The notes beneath the pieces are model-generated. The model did not search any database. It was not told where the DNA came from and was given only the letters and a program-made list of their open reading frames with translations. Source: Acidocella sp. KAb 2-4 (GTDB lineage Bacteria > Pseudomonadota > Alphaproteobacteria > Acetobacterales > Acetobacteraceae). From it: a DNA stretch of 59,340 nucleotides. Position numbers and translations under genes: made by a program. Position 1 is the first letter of the stretch; each line of letters begins with the position of its first letter. This document shows positions 38,344 through 46,037 of the stretch, in pieces. The DNA lies in the NCBI RefSeq assembly GCF_020567705.1, contig NZ_JAJDJU010000017.1, forward strand, positions 1 through 59,340. The letters run 5' to 3'.

Positions 38344-39112
38344 GGTCACCACCTGGAACGTGAATTCCGTGCGCATGCGCGAGGCGCATGTCGCGGATTT
38401 CCTCACGCGCGAGCAGCCGGACTACCTGCTGCTGCAAGAGATCAAGTGCGAGGCGCACCAGTTCCCCGCCCTCACCTTCCGTCAGCTTGGCTATGAATCA
38501 GTGGTGGTGGGGCAGAAATCTTATAACGGCGTCGCCATTCTGCACCGCGCCCCGGTGGAGGTGACCCTGCGCAAGCTGCCCGGCATGACCGAGGCGGACG
38601 CGCATGCGCGCTATGTCGAGCTGCGCGCCCAGGGCCTGCGCATCGGCGGGCTGTATCTGCCCAACGGCAATTCCGGCGGCGAGGCGGGCTACGCCTATAA
38701 GCTGGAATGGATGGAGAATCTGCGCCGCCACGCCGTCGCGATGCTGGCTGCGGATGAGGATTTCATCCTGGCCGGGGATTACAATGTCTGCCCCACCGAC
38801 GCCGATTTCGCCCCGCGCGCCTTGCCGCCGGGCGACGCGCTGATCCGCCCGGAGACGCGGCTGGCCTTCAACGCGCTGCTCTATACCGGGCTGACCGAAG
38901 CGGTGCGCGCCCTGCACCCGCGCGATACGCTATACACCTTCTGGGATTACCAGGGCGGCGCGTGGGACCGGAATTCCGGCCTGCGCATCGACCACGCCCT
39001 GCTCTCGCCGCGCTTGGCGGAGCGGCTGGTGAGCGTGACCATCCACAAGGATGAGCGGGCCAAGCCGCAGCCCTCCGACCATGTGCCGGTGAGCGTGGAA
39101 CTCACGGTTTAA
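38336..39112 (+). CDS. xth: Exodeoxyribonuclease III-like AP endonuclease
   Basis: A 258-residue member of the exonuclease III/APE1 family, which repairs abasic DNA sites. Motifs: TTWNVNSVRMREA (Asn), LLQEIKCEAHQFP (Glu), GDYNVCPTDAD (Asp/Asn), RIDHALLSPRLAE and the final SDHVPVSVEL with the catalytic Asp-His. The start is a TTG at 38336, inside the end of the erpA-like gene (8-nt overlap), since no ATG or GTG occurs before the conserved IKVTTWNVNS. The two genes are co-transcribed. The gene converges on sufA, with only 14 nt between the stops. Confidence 0.94.
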   Translation: MIKVTTWNVNSVRMREAHVADFLTREQPDYLLLQEIKCEAHQFPALTFRQLGYESVVVGQKSYNGVAILHRAPVEVTLRKLPGMTEADAHARYVELRAQGLRIGGLYLPNGNSGGEAGYAYKLEWMENLRRHAVAMLAADEDFILAGDYNVCPTDADFAPRALPPGDALIRPETRLAFNALLYTGLTEAVRALHPRDTLYTFWDYQGGAWDRNSGLRIDHALLSPRLAERLVSVTIHKDERAKPQPSDHVPVSVELTV

Positions 39113-39126
39113 GAGGTATTGCCGCG

Positions 39127-39495
39127 TTAAACGTGGAAGCTCTCGCCGCAACCGCAGCGGCCCTTCTCGTTCGGGTTCTCGAAGGTGAAGCCGCGGGTCA
39201 GCTTGTCTTCCTTGTAATCCATCACCGTGCCGATCAGGAACAGAGTGGCCTTGCGGTCCACCAGCACGGTGAGGCCCTGGCTGGTCACGCTCTCATCCTG
39301 CGGGCCAGGGGCTTCCACCCAGCTCATCTCGTAAGCCATGCCGGAACAGCCTCGCGTGCCCACCGAGATGCGCAGCAGCTTGCCGGCCTCGGCGCCCTCA
39401 TACAGCTTGCGCAGCCGCGCGGCCGCCGCCTCGCTGAGTTGCATCAGCGGCGGAAGTTCACGTTTCAGTTTGGCGGGGGTGAAGCTTGTGCTCAT
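39127..39495 (-). CDS. sufA: SufA-like A-type iron-sulfur carrier
   Basis: A 122-residue A-type carrier with Cys ligands in GTRGCSGMAYEMSW and, near the end, GRCGCGESFHV. It closes the suf operon, 10 nt after sufT, and so is named SufA. It accepts clusters from the SufBCD scaffold. Compared with the erpA-like protein it has a longer N-terminus and the FTFENPNEKGRCGCG ending typical of SufA/IscA. Confidence 0.93.
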   Translation of the reverse strand: MSTSFTPAKLKRELPPLMQLSEAAAARLRKLYEGAEAGKLLRISVGTRGCSGMAYEMSWVEAPGPQDESVTSQGLTVLVDRKATLFLIGTVMDYKEDKLTRGFTFENPNEKGRCGCGESFHV

Positions 39496-39505
39496 GGCAA
39501 ATCCC

Positions 39506-39871
39506 TCAGAACATGTTCAGCGCGAGCCGCGCTTCTTCACTCATGCGGCTCTGGTCCCAGGGCGGGTCCCATACCGTATCAACGGTGACATCGCCCACGC
39601 CATCCACCGCCGCCACGGCCATGCGCACCATCTCCGGCAATTCCTGCGCCGAGGGGCAGCCCGGCGCGGTCAGCGTCATCTCCACATGCACGTCGTTCTT
39701 GTCGCTGATCTCGATCGCGTAGATCAGGCCAAGTTCGTAGATATTCACCGGGATCTCCGGGTCATACACGGTGGCGATGGCACCGATCACGGCGTCTTCC
39801 GACACGCGCGGGGCGGTCTCGCCCTCGGGCGTCCAGGCGGTCACGGGAACCATTTTCTCGGTGTCAGACAT
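39506..39871 (-). CDS. sufT: SufT-type DUF59 iron-sulfur assembly protein
   Basis: A 121-residue MIP18/DUF59 protein. The signature is VYDPEIPVNIYELGLIYAIEI and TLTAPGCPSAQELPEMV, and the C-terminal half has VTVDTVWDPPWDQSRMSEEARLAL. SufT proteins help mature Fe-S proteins, mostly when demand is high. The start at 39871 lies 7 nt inside the sufU end, and similarity begins close to it; a longer frame to 40006 is a shadow of sufU. Confidence 0.93.
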   Translation of the reverse strand: MSDTEKMVPVTAWTPEGETAPRVSEDAVIGAIATVYDPEIPVNIYELGLIYAIEISDKNDVHVEMTLTAPGCPSAQELPEMVRMAVAAVDGVGDVTVDTVWDPPWDQSRMSEEARLALNMF

Positions 39872-40265
39872 GATGCAAAGCCTCCGCCAGCGCGCTCCAG
39901 GGCAGCGTGGCGCAACGAATGCGGGAAGAATAGGCGGCAAGCCCGGCCAGGGCGTTGAGGCCGCCCAGCGCCGGGTTTTCCCGCCCGGTGGTGAGCAGCG
40001 TTTCAAAGTCGCGACTCAACTGCGCGATCTGCTCGGCGGTCTTGCCGGCCACCGCGTCAGCCATCAGATCGGCGCTGGCGCTCAGGATCGCGCAGCCCTG
40101 GGCCTCGTAATGCACATCCATGCCCGCCCGGCGCAGATACACATGCACCTTGTCGCCGCAGATGGGGTTGGCGCCCTCGCCTTCGGCGTCAAACTGCGCC
40201 GGACGGCCGGCATGCAGCGGATGCTTGTGGCGCTCGACGATGAGCGCCTGATACGGATCGCTCAT
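39864..40265 (-). CDS. sufU: SufU-like (NifU N-terminal domain) protein
   Basis: A 133-residue IscU/SufU protein with three Cys: NPICGDKVHVY, YEAQGCAILSASADLM and RIRCATLPW. Between the first two the length fits SufU. In SUF systems with SufU the protein takes sulfur from SufS through a zinc-bound Cys, rather than acting as scaffold. It overlaps sufS by 4 nt (ATGA), consistent with a sulfur-transfer pair. The absence of a sufE gene in the operon agrees with this role. Confidence 0.92.
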   Translation of the reverse strand: MSDPYQALIVERHKHPLHAGRPAQFDAEGEGANPICGDKVHVYLRRAGMDVHYEAQGCAILSASADLMADAVAGKTAEQIAQLSRDFETLLTTGRENPALGGLNALAGLAAYSSRIRCATLPWSALAEALHHV

Positions 40266-41500
40266 GCGAAAACCTGCTTGATACGGAGCAGACCTTTGGC
40301 CAGGGCGTCGATCTCCTCCGGCGTCGTGTACATTCCAAACGAGGCGCGGGCCGTGCCGGTCACGCCCATGCGGCCCATCAGCGGCTCGGCGCAATGATGC
40401 CCGGCGCGCACGGCAATGCCCTGGCGGTCGAGCAGCGTGGCGATGTCATGCGGATGCGCGTGGCGCATGGTGAAGGAGATCACCCCGCCGCGGTCCTGCG
40501 CATGGCCGATGATATTCACCCCCTCGATATTGCCGAGCGTGGCGAGGGCGTGCTCGGTCAATTCATGCTCATGCGCGGCGATCGCCTCGAAGCCGATGCC
40601 ACGCACGTAATCAATCGCCGCGCCCAGGCCGATCGTCTCGATGATCGCAGGGGTGCCCGCCTCGAAGCGGAAGGGCGGTTTTGCCCAGGTCGATTTCTCG
40701 TAGGTGACATGCCCGATCATCTCGCCCCCGCCCATGAAGGGCGGCATCGCCTCCAGCAATTCACGCTTGCCATACAGCACGCCGATGCCGGTGGGGCCGT
40801 AGAGCTTGTGGCCGGAGAACGCATAAAAATCCGCGCCGATAGCCTGCACATCGACATGCCGGTGCACAATCGCCTGGCAGCCATCGACGAGAATTTTCGC
40901 GCCGCGCTCATGCGCGAATTTCGCCAGACGCTCAACCGGCGTGTAGGAGCCAAGCACGTTCGACATCTGCGTGACGGCGAGCAGCTTCACCTTGCCATCG
41001 GCGAACACCTGTTCGAGCGAGTCAAAATCGATCTCGCCCGCATCGGTGATTTTGATGATCCGCAGATCTGTGCCGTGCGCGTCGCGCAGCATCTGCCAGG
41101 GCACCAGATTGGCGTGATGCTCCATCTCGGAAACCGCCACCGCATCGCCCGGACGCAGCGCGGTGCGGCCCCAGGTATAGGCGACGAGGTTGATGGATTC
41201 CGTGGCGTTGCGGGTAAAAACGATCTCATCGCGCGACGCGGCGTTGATAAACGCCGCCACCTTGTCGCGCACCGCCTCGAACGCGTCGGAGGTTTTTTCC
41301 GACATATAGTGCAGGCCGCGATGCACGTTGGCGTATTGCGCCTCCATCACATGGCGCATGGCGTCGATCACCGCGCGCGGCTTCTGCGCCGAGGCGGCTG
41401 AGTCGAGGAACACCAGCGGCTTGCCATGCACCTGCTGTTTAAGGATCGGGAAATCCTCACGGATCACGGTGACGTCGAAGCTCCGCAGCGTGGCGCTCAT
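40262..41500 (-). CDS. sufS: Cysteine desulfurase SufS
   Basis: A 412-residue class V, group II cysteine desulfurase. The PLP lysine is in FSGHKLYGPTGIGVLYG, the active-site Cys is in RAGHHCAEPLMGRMG, and FTRNATESINLVAYTW contains cofactor-binding residues. It takes sulfur from cysteine for cluster assembly. The start at 41500 overlaps the sufD stop by 4 nt; an in-frame ATG at 41512 would intrude further into sufD. Confidence 0.95.
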   Translation of the reverse strand: MSATLRSFDVTVIREDFPILKQQVHGKPLVFLDSAASAQKPRAVIDAMRHVMEAQYANVHRGLHYMSEKTSDAFEAVRDKVAAFINAASRDEIVFTRNATESINLVAYTWGRTALRPGDAVAVSEMEHHANLVPWQMLRDAHGTDLRIIKITDAGEIDFDSLEQVFADGKVKLLAVTQMSNVLGSYTPVERLAKFAHERGAKILVDGCQAIVHRHVDVQAIGADFYAFSGHKLYGPTGIGVLYGKRELLEAMPPFMGGGEMIGHVTYEKSTWAKPPFRFEAGTPAIIETIGLGAAIDYVRGIGFEAIAAHEHELTEHALATLGNIEGVNIIGHAQDRGGVISFTMRHAHPHDIATLLDRQGIAVRAGHHCAEPLMGRMGVTGTARASFGMYTTPEEIDALAKGLLRIKQVFA

Positions 41501-42594
41501 GGCTGCACCCACCAGTTATTGATTGCGGCTTCCAGCAAGGTCCTTGCCTCCTTCTGCGTCACCGGCTCCAGCGCGGCTTCCAGGAAGGCGCGGATCAGCA
41601 TGGCGCGCGCTTGCGCCTCGGGGATGCCGCGCGAGCGCAGGTAAAAAAGCTGCTCCTCATCCAGCGCGCCTACCGTGGCCCCGTGGCTGCATTTCACGTC
41701 ATCAGCGAAAATTTCCAGCTCGGGCTTGGTGTCCATCTCCGCGCCCGGCGACAGCAGCAGCGCTTGGCTGAGCTGGAAGCCATCGGTCTGTTGCGCGCCG
41801 CGCGCAACCTCGATGCGCCCCTGGAACACGCCGCGCGCGGTATCCGCGAGTACGGATTTCACCGTCTGGCGCGAGGCGCAGCCCGGAGCCTTGTGCGCGA
41901 CGACCGTGGTGAAATCGCCATGCTGCGTGCCATTTAGCAGTTGCGCGGCATTGAGATGCGCGAGCGCGCCGGGGCCGGTGAGCGCCGCATGGATTTCGGT
42001 GCGCGAGAGCTGGCCGCCGATCGTGGCGGTGAAATGCTCGTAGGATGCGGAAGCGGCCACGCTGGCGCGGATGGTGGCGAGGCTATATGCCGCGCGGCTT
42101 TCCTCCTGCACCCGGATATGCGTGAGCGCCGCGTTGGCCGCCAGCGTGATATCAGTCACCGGGTTGTGCCAGTAAATGCCTTCACCTTTGGCAATCTCAA
42201 GCACTGTCAGCCGCGCCCCCTCGCCCAGCGTGATGCGGTGGCGCAGGTGGAAGGCGAAGGGCACGTCGCCCGTGGCGTGCGAGATCAGCAGCACCGTTCC
42301 GGCATCCACGCCGGCGGGAACATGCAGCGTCGCGCCGTCATGCGCCTGTTCGGCGTTGATTTGCGCCAGCGGCAGCGCGGAGTCTTCAGCGACGGGCGCG
42401 AAGCCCCGCGCGAAAGCGAACGGCGAGGACAAGGCGGCGTTGAACACGCCATTGAGAAACACCAGGCGCGGCAAGCCGAGATCAGGCAGCGCCGGGGCAG
42501 CGCCTACCGGCGGGGCGACGAAGCTGATGCCCGAAAGCGGCCGCAGATCGGTATAGCGCCAGGCTTCCAGTTTCTTGGTGGGCAGCGCGGTCAT
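41497..42594 (-). CDS. sufD: SufD scaffold subunit
   Basis: A 365-residue SufD. The beta-helix core has the usual features: the EIHAALTGPGALAHLNAAQLL segment and, near the end, DDVKCSHGATVGALDEEQLFYLRSRGIPEAQARAML... (first part typical of SufB/SufD pairs). SufD joins SufB and SufC in the SufBC2D scaffold. The N-terminus (LPTKKLEAWRYTDLRPL) is typical of SufD. It is shorter than E. coli SufD (about 420), which is common in related bacteria. Confidence 0.93.
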   Translation of the reverse strand: MTALPTKKLEAWRYTDLRPLSGISFVAPPVGAAPALPDLGLPRLVFLNGVFNAALSSPFAFARGFAPVAEDSALPLAQINAEQAHDGATLHVPAGVDAGTVLLISHATGDVPFAFHLRHRITLGEGARLTVLEIAKGEGIYWHNPVTDITLAANAALTHIRVQEESRAAYSLATIRASVAASASYEHFTATIGGQLSRTEIHAALTGPGALAHLNAAQLLNGTQHGDFTTVVAHKAPGCASRQTVKSVLADTARGVFQGRIEVARGAQQTDGFQLSQALLLSPGAEMDTKPELEIFADDVKCSHGATVGALDEEQLFYLRSRGIPEAQARAMLIRAFLEAALEPVTQKEARTLLEAAINNWWVQP

Positions 42595-42597
42595 GGC

Positions 42598-43341
42598 TCA
42601 GGCGGCTTCCAGCCCGGCATAGCCGCGCGCTTCCAGTTCCAGCGCCAGCTCCTTCGGCCCCGAGCGTACAATGCGCCCGGCCGCAAGCACATGCACCACA
42701 TCCGGCACGATATGGTCGAGCAGACGCTGGTAATGGGTGATCACCAGGGCGGAGAAATCCGGCGCGCGCAGGGCGTTCACACCCTCGGCGACGATCTTCA
42801 GCGCGTCGATATCCAACCCGGAATCGGTCTCGTCGAGGATCGCCAGACCGGGCTTGAGCAGCGCCATTTGCAGCATCTCGTTACGCTTCTTCTCACCGCC
42901 CGAAAACCCGACATTCACGTTGCGCTTGAGGAAATCCTCTTTCATGTGCAGCGACTTCACCGCCGCGCGCGCAAGCTTCAGGAAGGCGACGGCATCCAGC
43001 TCCTCCTGCCCGCGCTTGCGGCGCACCGCGTTCAGCGCCGTGCGCAGGAAATTGGCGTTGCCCACGCCGGGCAGTTCCACCGGATATTGAAAGGCCAGGA
43101 AAATACCCGCCGCCGCGCGGTCCTCGGGCGGCAGGTCCAGAATGTTCTGCCCGTTATAGATCACCTCGCCCTCTGTCACCTCGTAACCATCGCGGCCCGA
43201 GAGCACATAAGAGAGCGTGGATTTACCGGCGCCGTTCGGCCCCATGATGGCGTGGATCTCGCCATCCGGCACAGTCAGGTTCACACCGCGCAGAATTTCC
43301 TTCTCGCCAATGCGCGCATGCAGATTCTTGATTTCCAACAT
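42598..43341 (-). CDS. sufC: SufC ABC-type ATPase
   Basis: A 247-residue ABC ATPase. Walker A is GPNGAGKSTLSYVL, the ABC signature is FSGGEKKRNEML, and Walker B is AILDETDSGLDIDALK. It powers SufBC2D scaffold assembly. The start at 43341 shares one base with the sufB stop (TGATG). The upstream extension to 43488 is in the sufB shadow frame and lacks similarity. Confidence 0.97.
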   Translation of the reverse strand: MLEIKNLHARIGEKEILRGVNLTVPDGEIHAIMGPNGAGKSTLSYVLSGRDGYEVTEGEVIYNGQNILDLPPEDRAAAGIFLAFQYPVELPGVGNANFLRTALNAVRRKRGQEELDAVAFLKLARAAVKSLHMKEDFLKRNVNVGFSGGEKKRNEMLQMALLKPGLAILDETDSGLDIDALKIVAEGVNALRAPDFSALVITHYQRLLDHIVPDVVHVLAAGRIVRSGPKELALELEARGYAGLEAA

Positions 43342-44777
43342 CAGCCGACAGAGCCTTCCAGAGAAACAGAGAGTAGTTTTTGCGCCTCGACGGCGAATTC
43401 CATGGGAAGTTCCTTGAGAACATCCTTGCAGAAACCATTCACGATCAGCCCCACCGCATCCTCCTGGCTGAGCCCGCGCGAGCGGCAATAGAAAAGCTGG
43501 TCCTCGGCGATCTTCGAGGTGGTGGCTTCATGTTCCACCTTGGCCGAGGTGTTGCGGCTCTCGATATACGGCACCGTATGCGCGCCGCATTGGTCGCCGA
43601 TCAGCAGCGAATCGCATTGCGTGTAGTTGCGCGCGCCCGAGGCGCTGGCCGCGATGCGCACCAGCCCGCGATAGGTGTTATCGGAATGCCCGGCCGAGAT
43701 GCCCTTGGAGATGATCGTGCTGGTGGTGTTCTTGCCCAGATGGATCATCTTGGTGCCGGTATCCGCCTGCTGGTAATTGTTCGTCACCGCGACCGAGTAG
43801 AACTCACCGACCGAGCCATCGCCCTGCAAAACGCAGGAGGGATATTTCCAGGTGATCGCGGAGCCGGTCTCCACCTGCGTCCAGGAGATCTTGGAGTTAC
43901 GGCCCCGGCAAGCACCGCGCTTGGTGACAAAATTATAGATCCCGCCTTTGCCTTCGGCATCGCCGGGGTACCAGTTCTGCACCGTGGAGTATTTGATCTT
44001 CGCCTCGTCCAGCGCCACCAGCTCCACCACCGCGGCGTGCAGCTGGTTCTCGTCGCGCATCGGCGCGGTGCAGCCTTCGAGATAGGAAACCGAGGCCGCC
44101 TCATCCGCGATGATCAGCGTGCGCTCAAATTGCCCGGTATTGCGCGCGTTGATGCGGAAATAGGTGGAGAGCTCCATCGGGCAGCGCACGCCCTTGGGCA
44201 CATAGACGAAGCTGCCATCGGAAAATACCGCCGAATTCAGCGCCGCGAAGTAATTATCGCGCACCGGCACCACGGAGCCGAGATATTGGCGCACCAGCTC
44301 GGGATGTTCGCGCACAGCCTCGGAGATCGGGCAGAAGATCACCCCCGCCTTGGCCAGCGTCTCACGGAAGGTGGTGGCGACGGAAACGGAGTCGAACACC
44401 GCATCCACCGCCACGCCGGCCAGCGCCGCGCGCTCATTCAGCGGAATGCCCAGCTTCTCATAGGTTTTCAGCAGCTCGGGATCGACCTCTTCGAGCGATT
44501 TCGGCGCCGCCTTGGCCGGGGCGGCGTAGTAATACAGCGCCTGATATTCGATCGGCGGGTGATGGATGCGCGCCCAATCCGGCTCCTCCATGGTCAGCCA
44601 TGCGGCATAGGCCTTCAGCCGCCATTCCAGCATCCATTCCGGCTCGTTCTTCTTGGCCGAGATCAGGCGGATGATGTCCTCATTCAGCCCGCGCGGGAAT
44701 TCCTCCATCGCGATATCGGTGGTGAAACCGTATTTGTATTTCTGCTCGGCCAGGTCTTGCACAGTGGTCGTGGACAT
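43341..44777 (-). CDS. sufB: SufB scaffold subunit
   Basis: A complete 478-residue Suf[20 protein letters not shown] at the N-terminus, the [16 protein letters not shown] segment, the [18 protein letters not shown] region and the final [22 protein letters not shown] are characteristic. It is the cluster-building subunit of the SufBC2D complex. It lies 3 nt downstream of the regulator gene. Confidence 0.97.
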   Translation of the reverse strand: MSTTTVQDLAEQKYKYGFTTDIAMEEFPRGLNEDIIRLISAKKNEPEWMLEWRLKAYAAWLTMEEPDWARIHHPPIEYQALYYYAAPAKAAPKSLEEVDPELLKTYEKLGIPLNERAALAGVAVDAVFDSVSVATTFRETLAKAGVIFCPISEAVREHPELVRQYLGSVVPVRDNYFAALNSAVFSDGSFVYVPKGVRCPMELSTYFRINARNTGQFERTLIIADEAASVSYLEGCTAPMRDENQLHAAVVELVALDEAKIKYSTVQNWYPGDAEGKGGIYNFVTKRGACRGRNSKISWTQVETGSAITWKYPSCVLQGDGSVGEFYSVAVTNNYQQADTGTKMIHLGKNTTSTIISKGISAGHSDNTYRGLVRIAASASGARNYTQCDSLLIGDQCGAHTVPYIESRNTSAKVEHEATTSKIAEDQLFYCRSRGLSQEDAVGLIVNGFCKDVLKELPMEFAVEAQKLLSVSLEGSVG

Positions 44778-44780
44778 AAA

Positions 44781-45230
44781 TCAGGCAACCTTGTTGATCG
44801 GCTGGGGCAGACGCAAACCGGGCGGCAGCGCCGCGGCGGCCATGTCAGCCAGGGAAATATTGGTCAGCGCCTCGCTGATCGCCTCGTTCACCGGGTCCCA
44901 ACGCCCCGCCACGGGGCAGAGCGACTGGCTCTCGCAGGTGCCGGTGGCGCCCTCGACGCAGGAGGTCAGCGCGATCGGGCCATCGATGGCGCAGATCACC
45001 TCGGCGATGGCGATGGCCGAGAGCGGCCGGCCGAGCCGGTAACCGCCGCGCGCGCCGCGGGTTGATGTCACCAGCCCCTGCCCGGCCAGCGCCTTCAGCA
45101 CCTTGGCCACGGTGGGCTCCGGCACGCCAATGGCGGCGGCAATGCCCGGCGAGGTTTCCACCCCTTCGGCCGCGCTCAACCGCACCAGGGCGGCGACCGC
45201 GTAATCGGTCAGGCGTGAGAGTTTCAGCAT
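44781..45230 (-). CDS. Rrf2-family SUF operon regulator
   Basis: A 149-residue Rrf2 protein with the winged-helix N-terminus LSRLTDYAVAALVRLSAAEG and a Cys-rich loop (SCVEGATGTCESQSLCPVAGRW) with three cysteines that could bind an Fe-S cluster. It resembles the SUF-system regulator and IscR groups, which sense Fe-S status and repress assembly genes. It is the first gene of the suf operon, with GGAG 6 nt before its ATG, so autoregulation is likely. An inverted repeat lies upstream (listed separately). Whether it is called SufR or IscR cannot be decided from sequence. Confidence 0.92.
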   Translation of the reverse strand: MLKLSRLTDYAVAALVRLSAAEGVETSPGIAAAIGVPEPTVAKVLKALAGQGLVTSTRGARGGYRLGRPLSAIAIAEVICAIDGPIALTSCVEGATGTCESQSLCPVAGRWDPVNEAISEALTNISLADMAAAALPPGLRLPQPINKVA

Positions 45231-45246
45231 CGGCGCTCCGTTAAAC

Positions 45247-45266
45247 GGACCTGTTTGGTCCTGTTT
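45247..45266 (-). promoter_or_regulatory. Candidate operator upstream of the suf operon
   Basis: GGACC (45247-45251) and GGTCC (45257-45261) form an inverted repeat with a 5-nt spacer. CCTGTTT is also repeated directly 10 nt apart (45250-45256, 45260-45266). The site is 17 nt before the regulator start, so it is well placed for autoregulation. It does not match the E. coli IscR consensus as I know it. Confidence 0.35.
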
Positions 45267-45313
45267 GCCAAATGGGGCAGGACGGCGCGCTCGTCAACCC
45301 CATTTTGCCGCGC

Positions 45314-45943
45314 TCAGCCGCCGAGTCTGTCGATGATCGCGGGCAGCTCGTCCGGCACCGTGGCACTCAGGCGGGTTTGCGCCTCTCCGTAGCCCCAATG
45401 AACAAAAATGCAAGGCAGCCCCAGCCCTTCCGCAGCCAGCAGGTCGTTGTGGTGATCACCGATCATCACCGCCTCCACCACCTCCAGCGCCGCCAGCGTG
45501 GCGGCCAGATGGCGCGGGTCGGGCTTGCGGTAAGGGGTGGAATCGCCACCCAGCACGGCCCCGAAGAAGGGCGCCAGCCCGAGCCGCTGCAAAATCGCCA
45601 CCGCCGGGCCGTGCGGCTTGTTGGTGCACACCGCCATCGGCCGCCCGGCGGCGCGCAGCTGGTCCAGCACGCCGGGAATGCCCGGATAGGGCCGCGTCTG
45701 GCTCACTGGGTCGGCCTGATAGGCGGCCATGAACGCGCCCAGATGGCGCGGCTCCGCCTTGCGCCCATGCGCGGCGAAGGCGCGTTCGAGCAATTGCTTG
45801 GCGCCATCGCCGATCATCTGGCGGATCGCCGTGAGGTCATGCGCGGTCAGCCCGTCCGCCGCCAGCACTTGGTTCACCGCCGCGGCGATGTCGGGGGCCG
45901 AGTCGATCAGCGTGCCGTCCAAGTCGAAGATCACCGCGCGCAT
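45314..45943 (-). CDS. gph: Phosphoglycolate phosphatase, HAD family
   Basis: A 209-residue HAD hydrolase. Motif I is IFDLDGTLIDSAPDIA, motif II is VCTNKP, and the motif IV region has MIGDHHNDLLAAEGLGLPC. The DSAPDIAAAVN start is typical of Gph, which removes 2-phosphoglycolate formed in DNA repair. Related HAD phosphatases cannot be ruled out. It is divergent from glmS, with 94 nt between them. Confidence 0.88.
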   Translation of the reverse strand: MRAVIFDLDGTLIDSAPDIAAAVNQVLAADGLTAHDLTAIRQMIGDGAKQLLERAFAAHGRKAEPRHLGAFMAAYQADPVSQTRPYPGIPGVLDQLRAAGRPMAVCTNKPHGPAVAILQRLGLAPFFGAVLGGDSTPYRKPDPRHLAATLAALEVVEAVMIGDHHNDLLAAEGLGLPCIFVHWGYGEAQTRLSATVPDELPAIIDRLGG

Positions 45944-45970
45944 GAAACACTCCGTCGTACAAATTGAATC

Positions 45971-46008
45971 GGCGCTCCTTTGACATGGAAGCGCCGCCAG
46001 GGCTACCG
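45971..46008 (+). promoter_or_regulatory. Candidate glmS promoter with overlapping inverted repeat
   Basis: TTGACA at 45980-45985 is a perfect -35 box; about 17 nt downstream stands CTACCG (46003-46008), a weak -10. GGCGCT (45971-45976) and AGCGCC (45990-45995) flank the -35 as an inverted repeat. The glmS start is about 30 nt further. No glmS ribozyme is expected in this lineage and none is seen. Confidence 0.45.
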
Positions 46009-46037
46009 CAAGGGCAGGTCTACAAAGGGTTGAGCTG

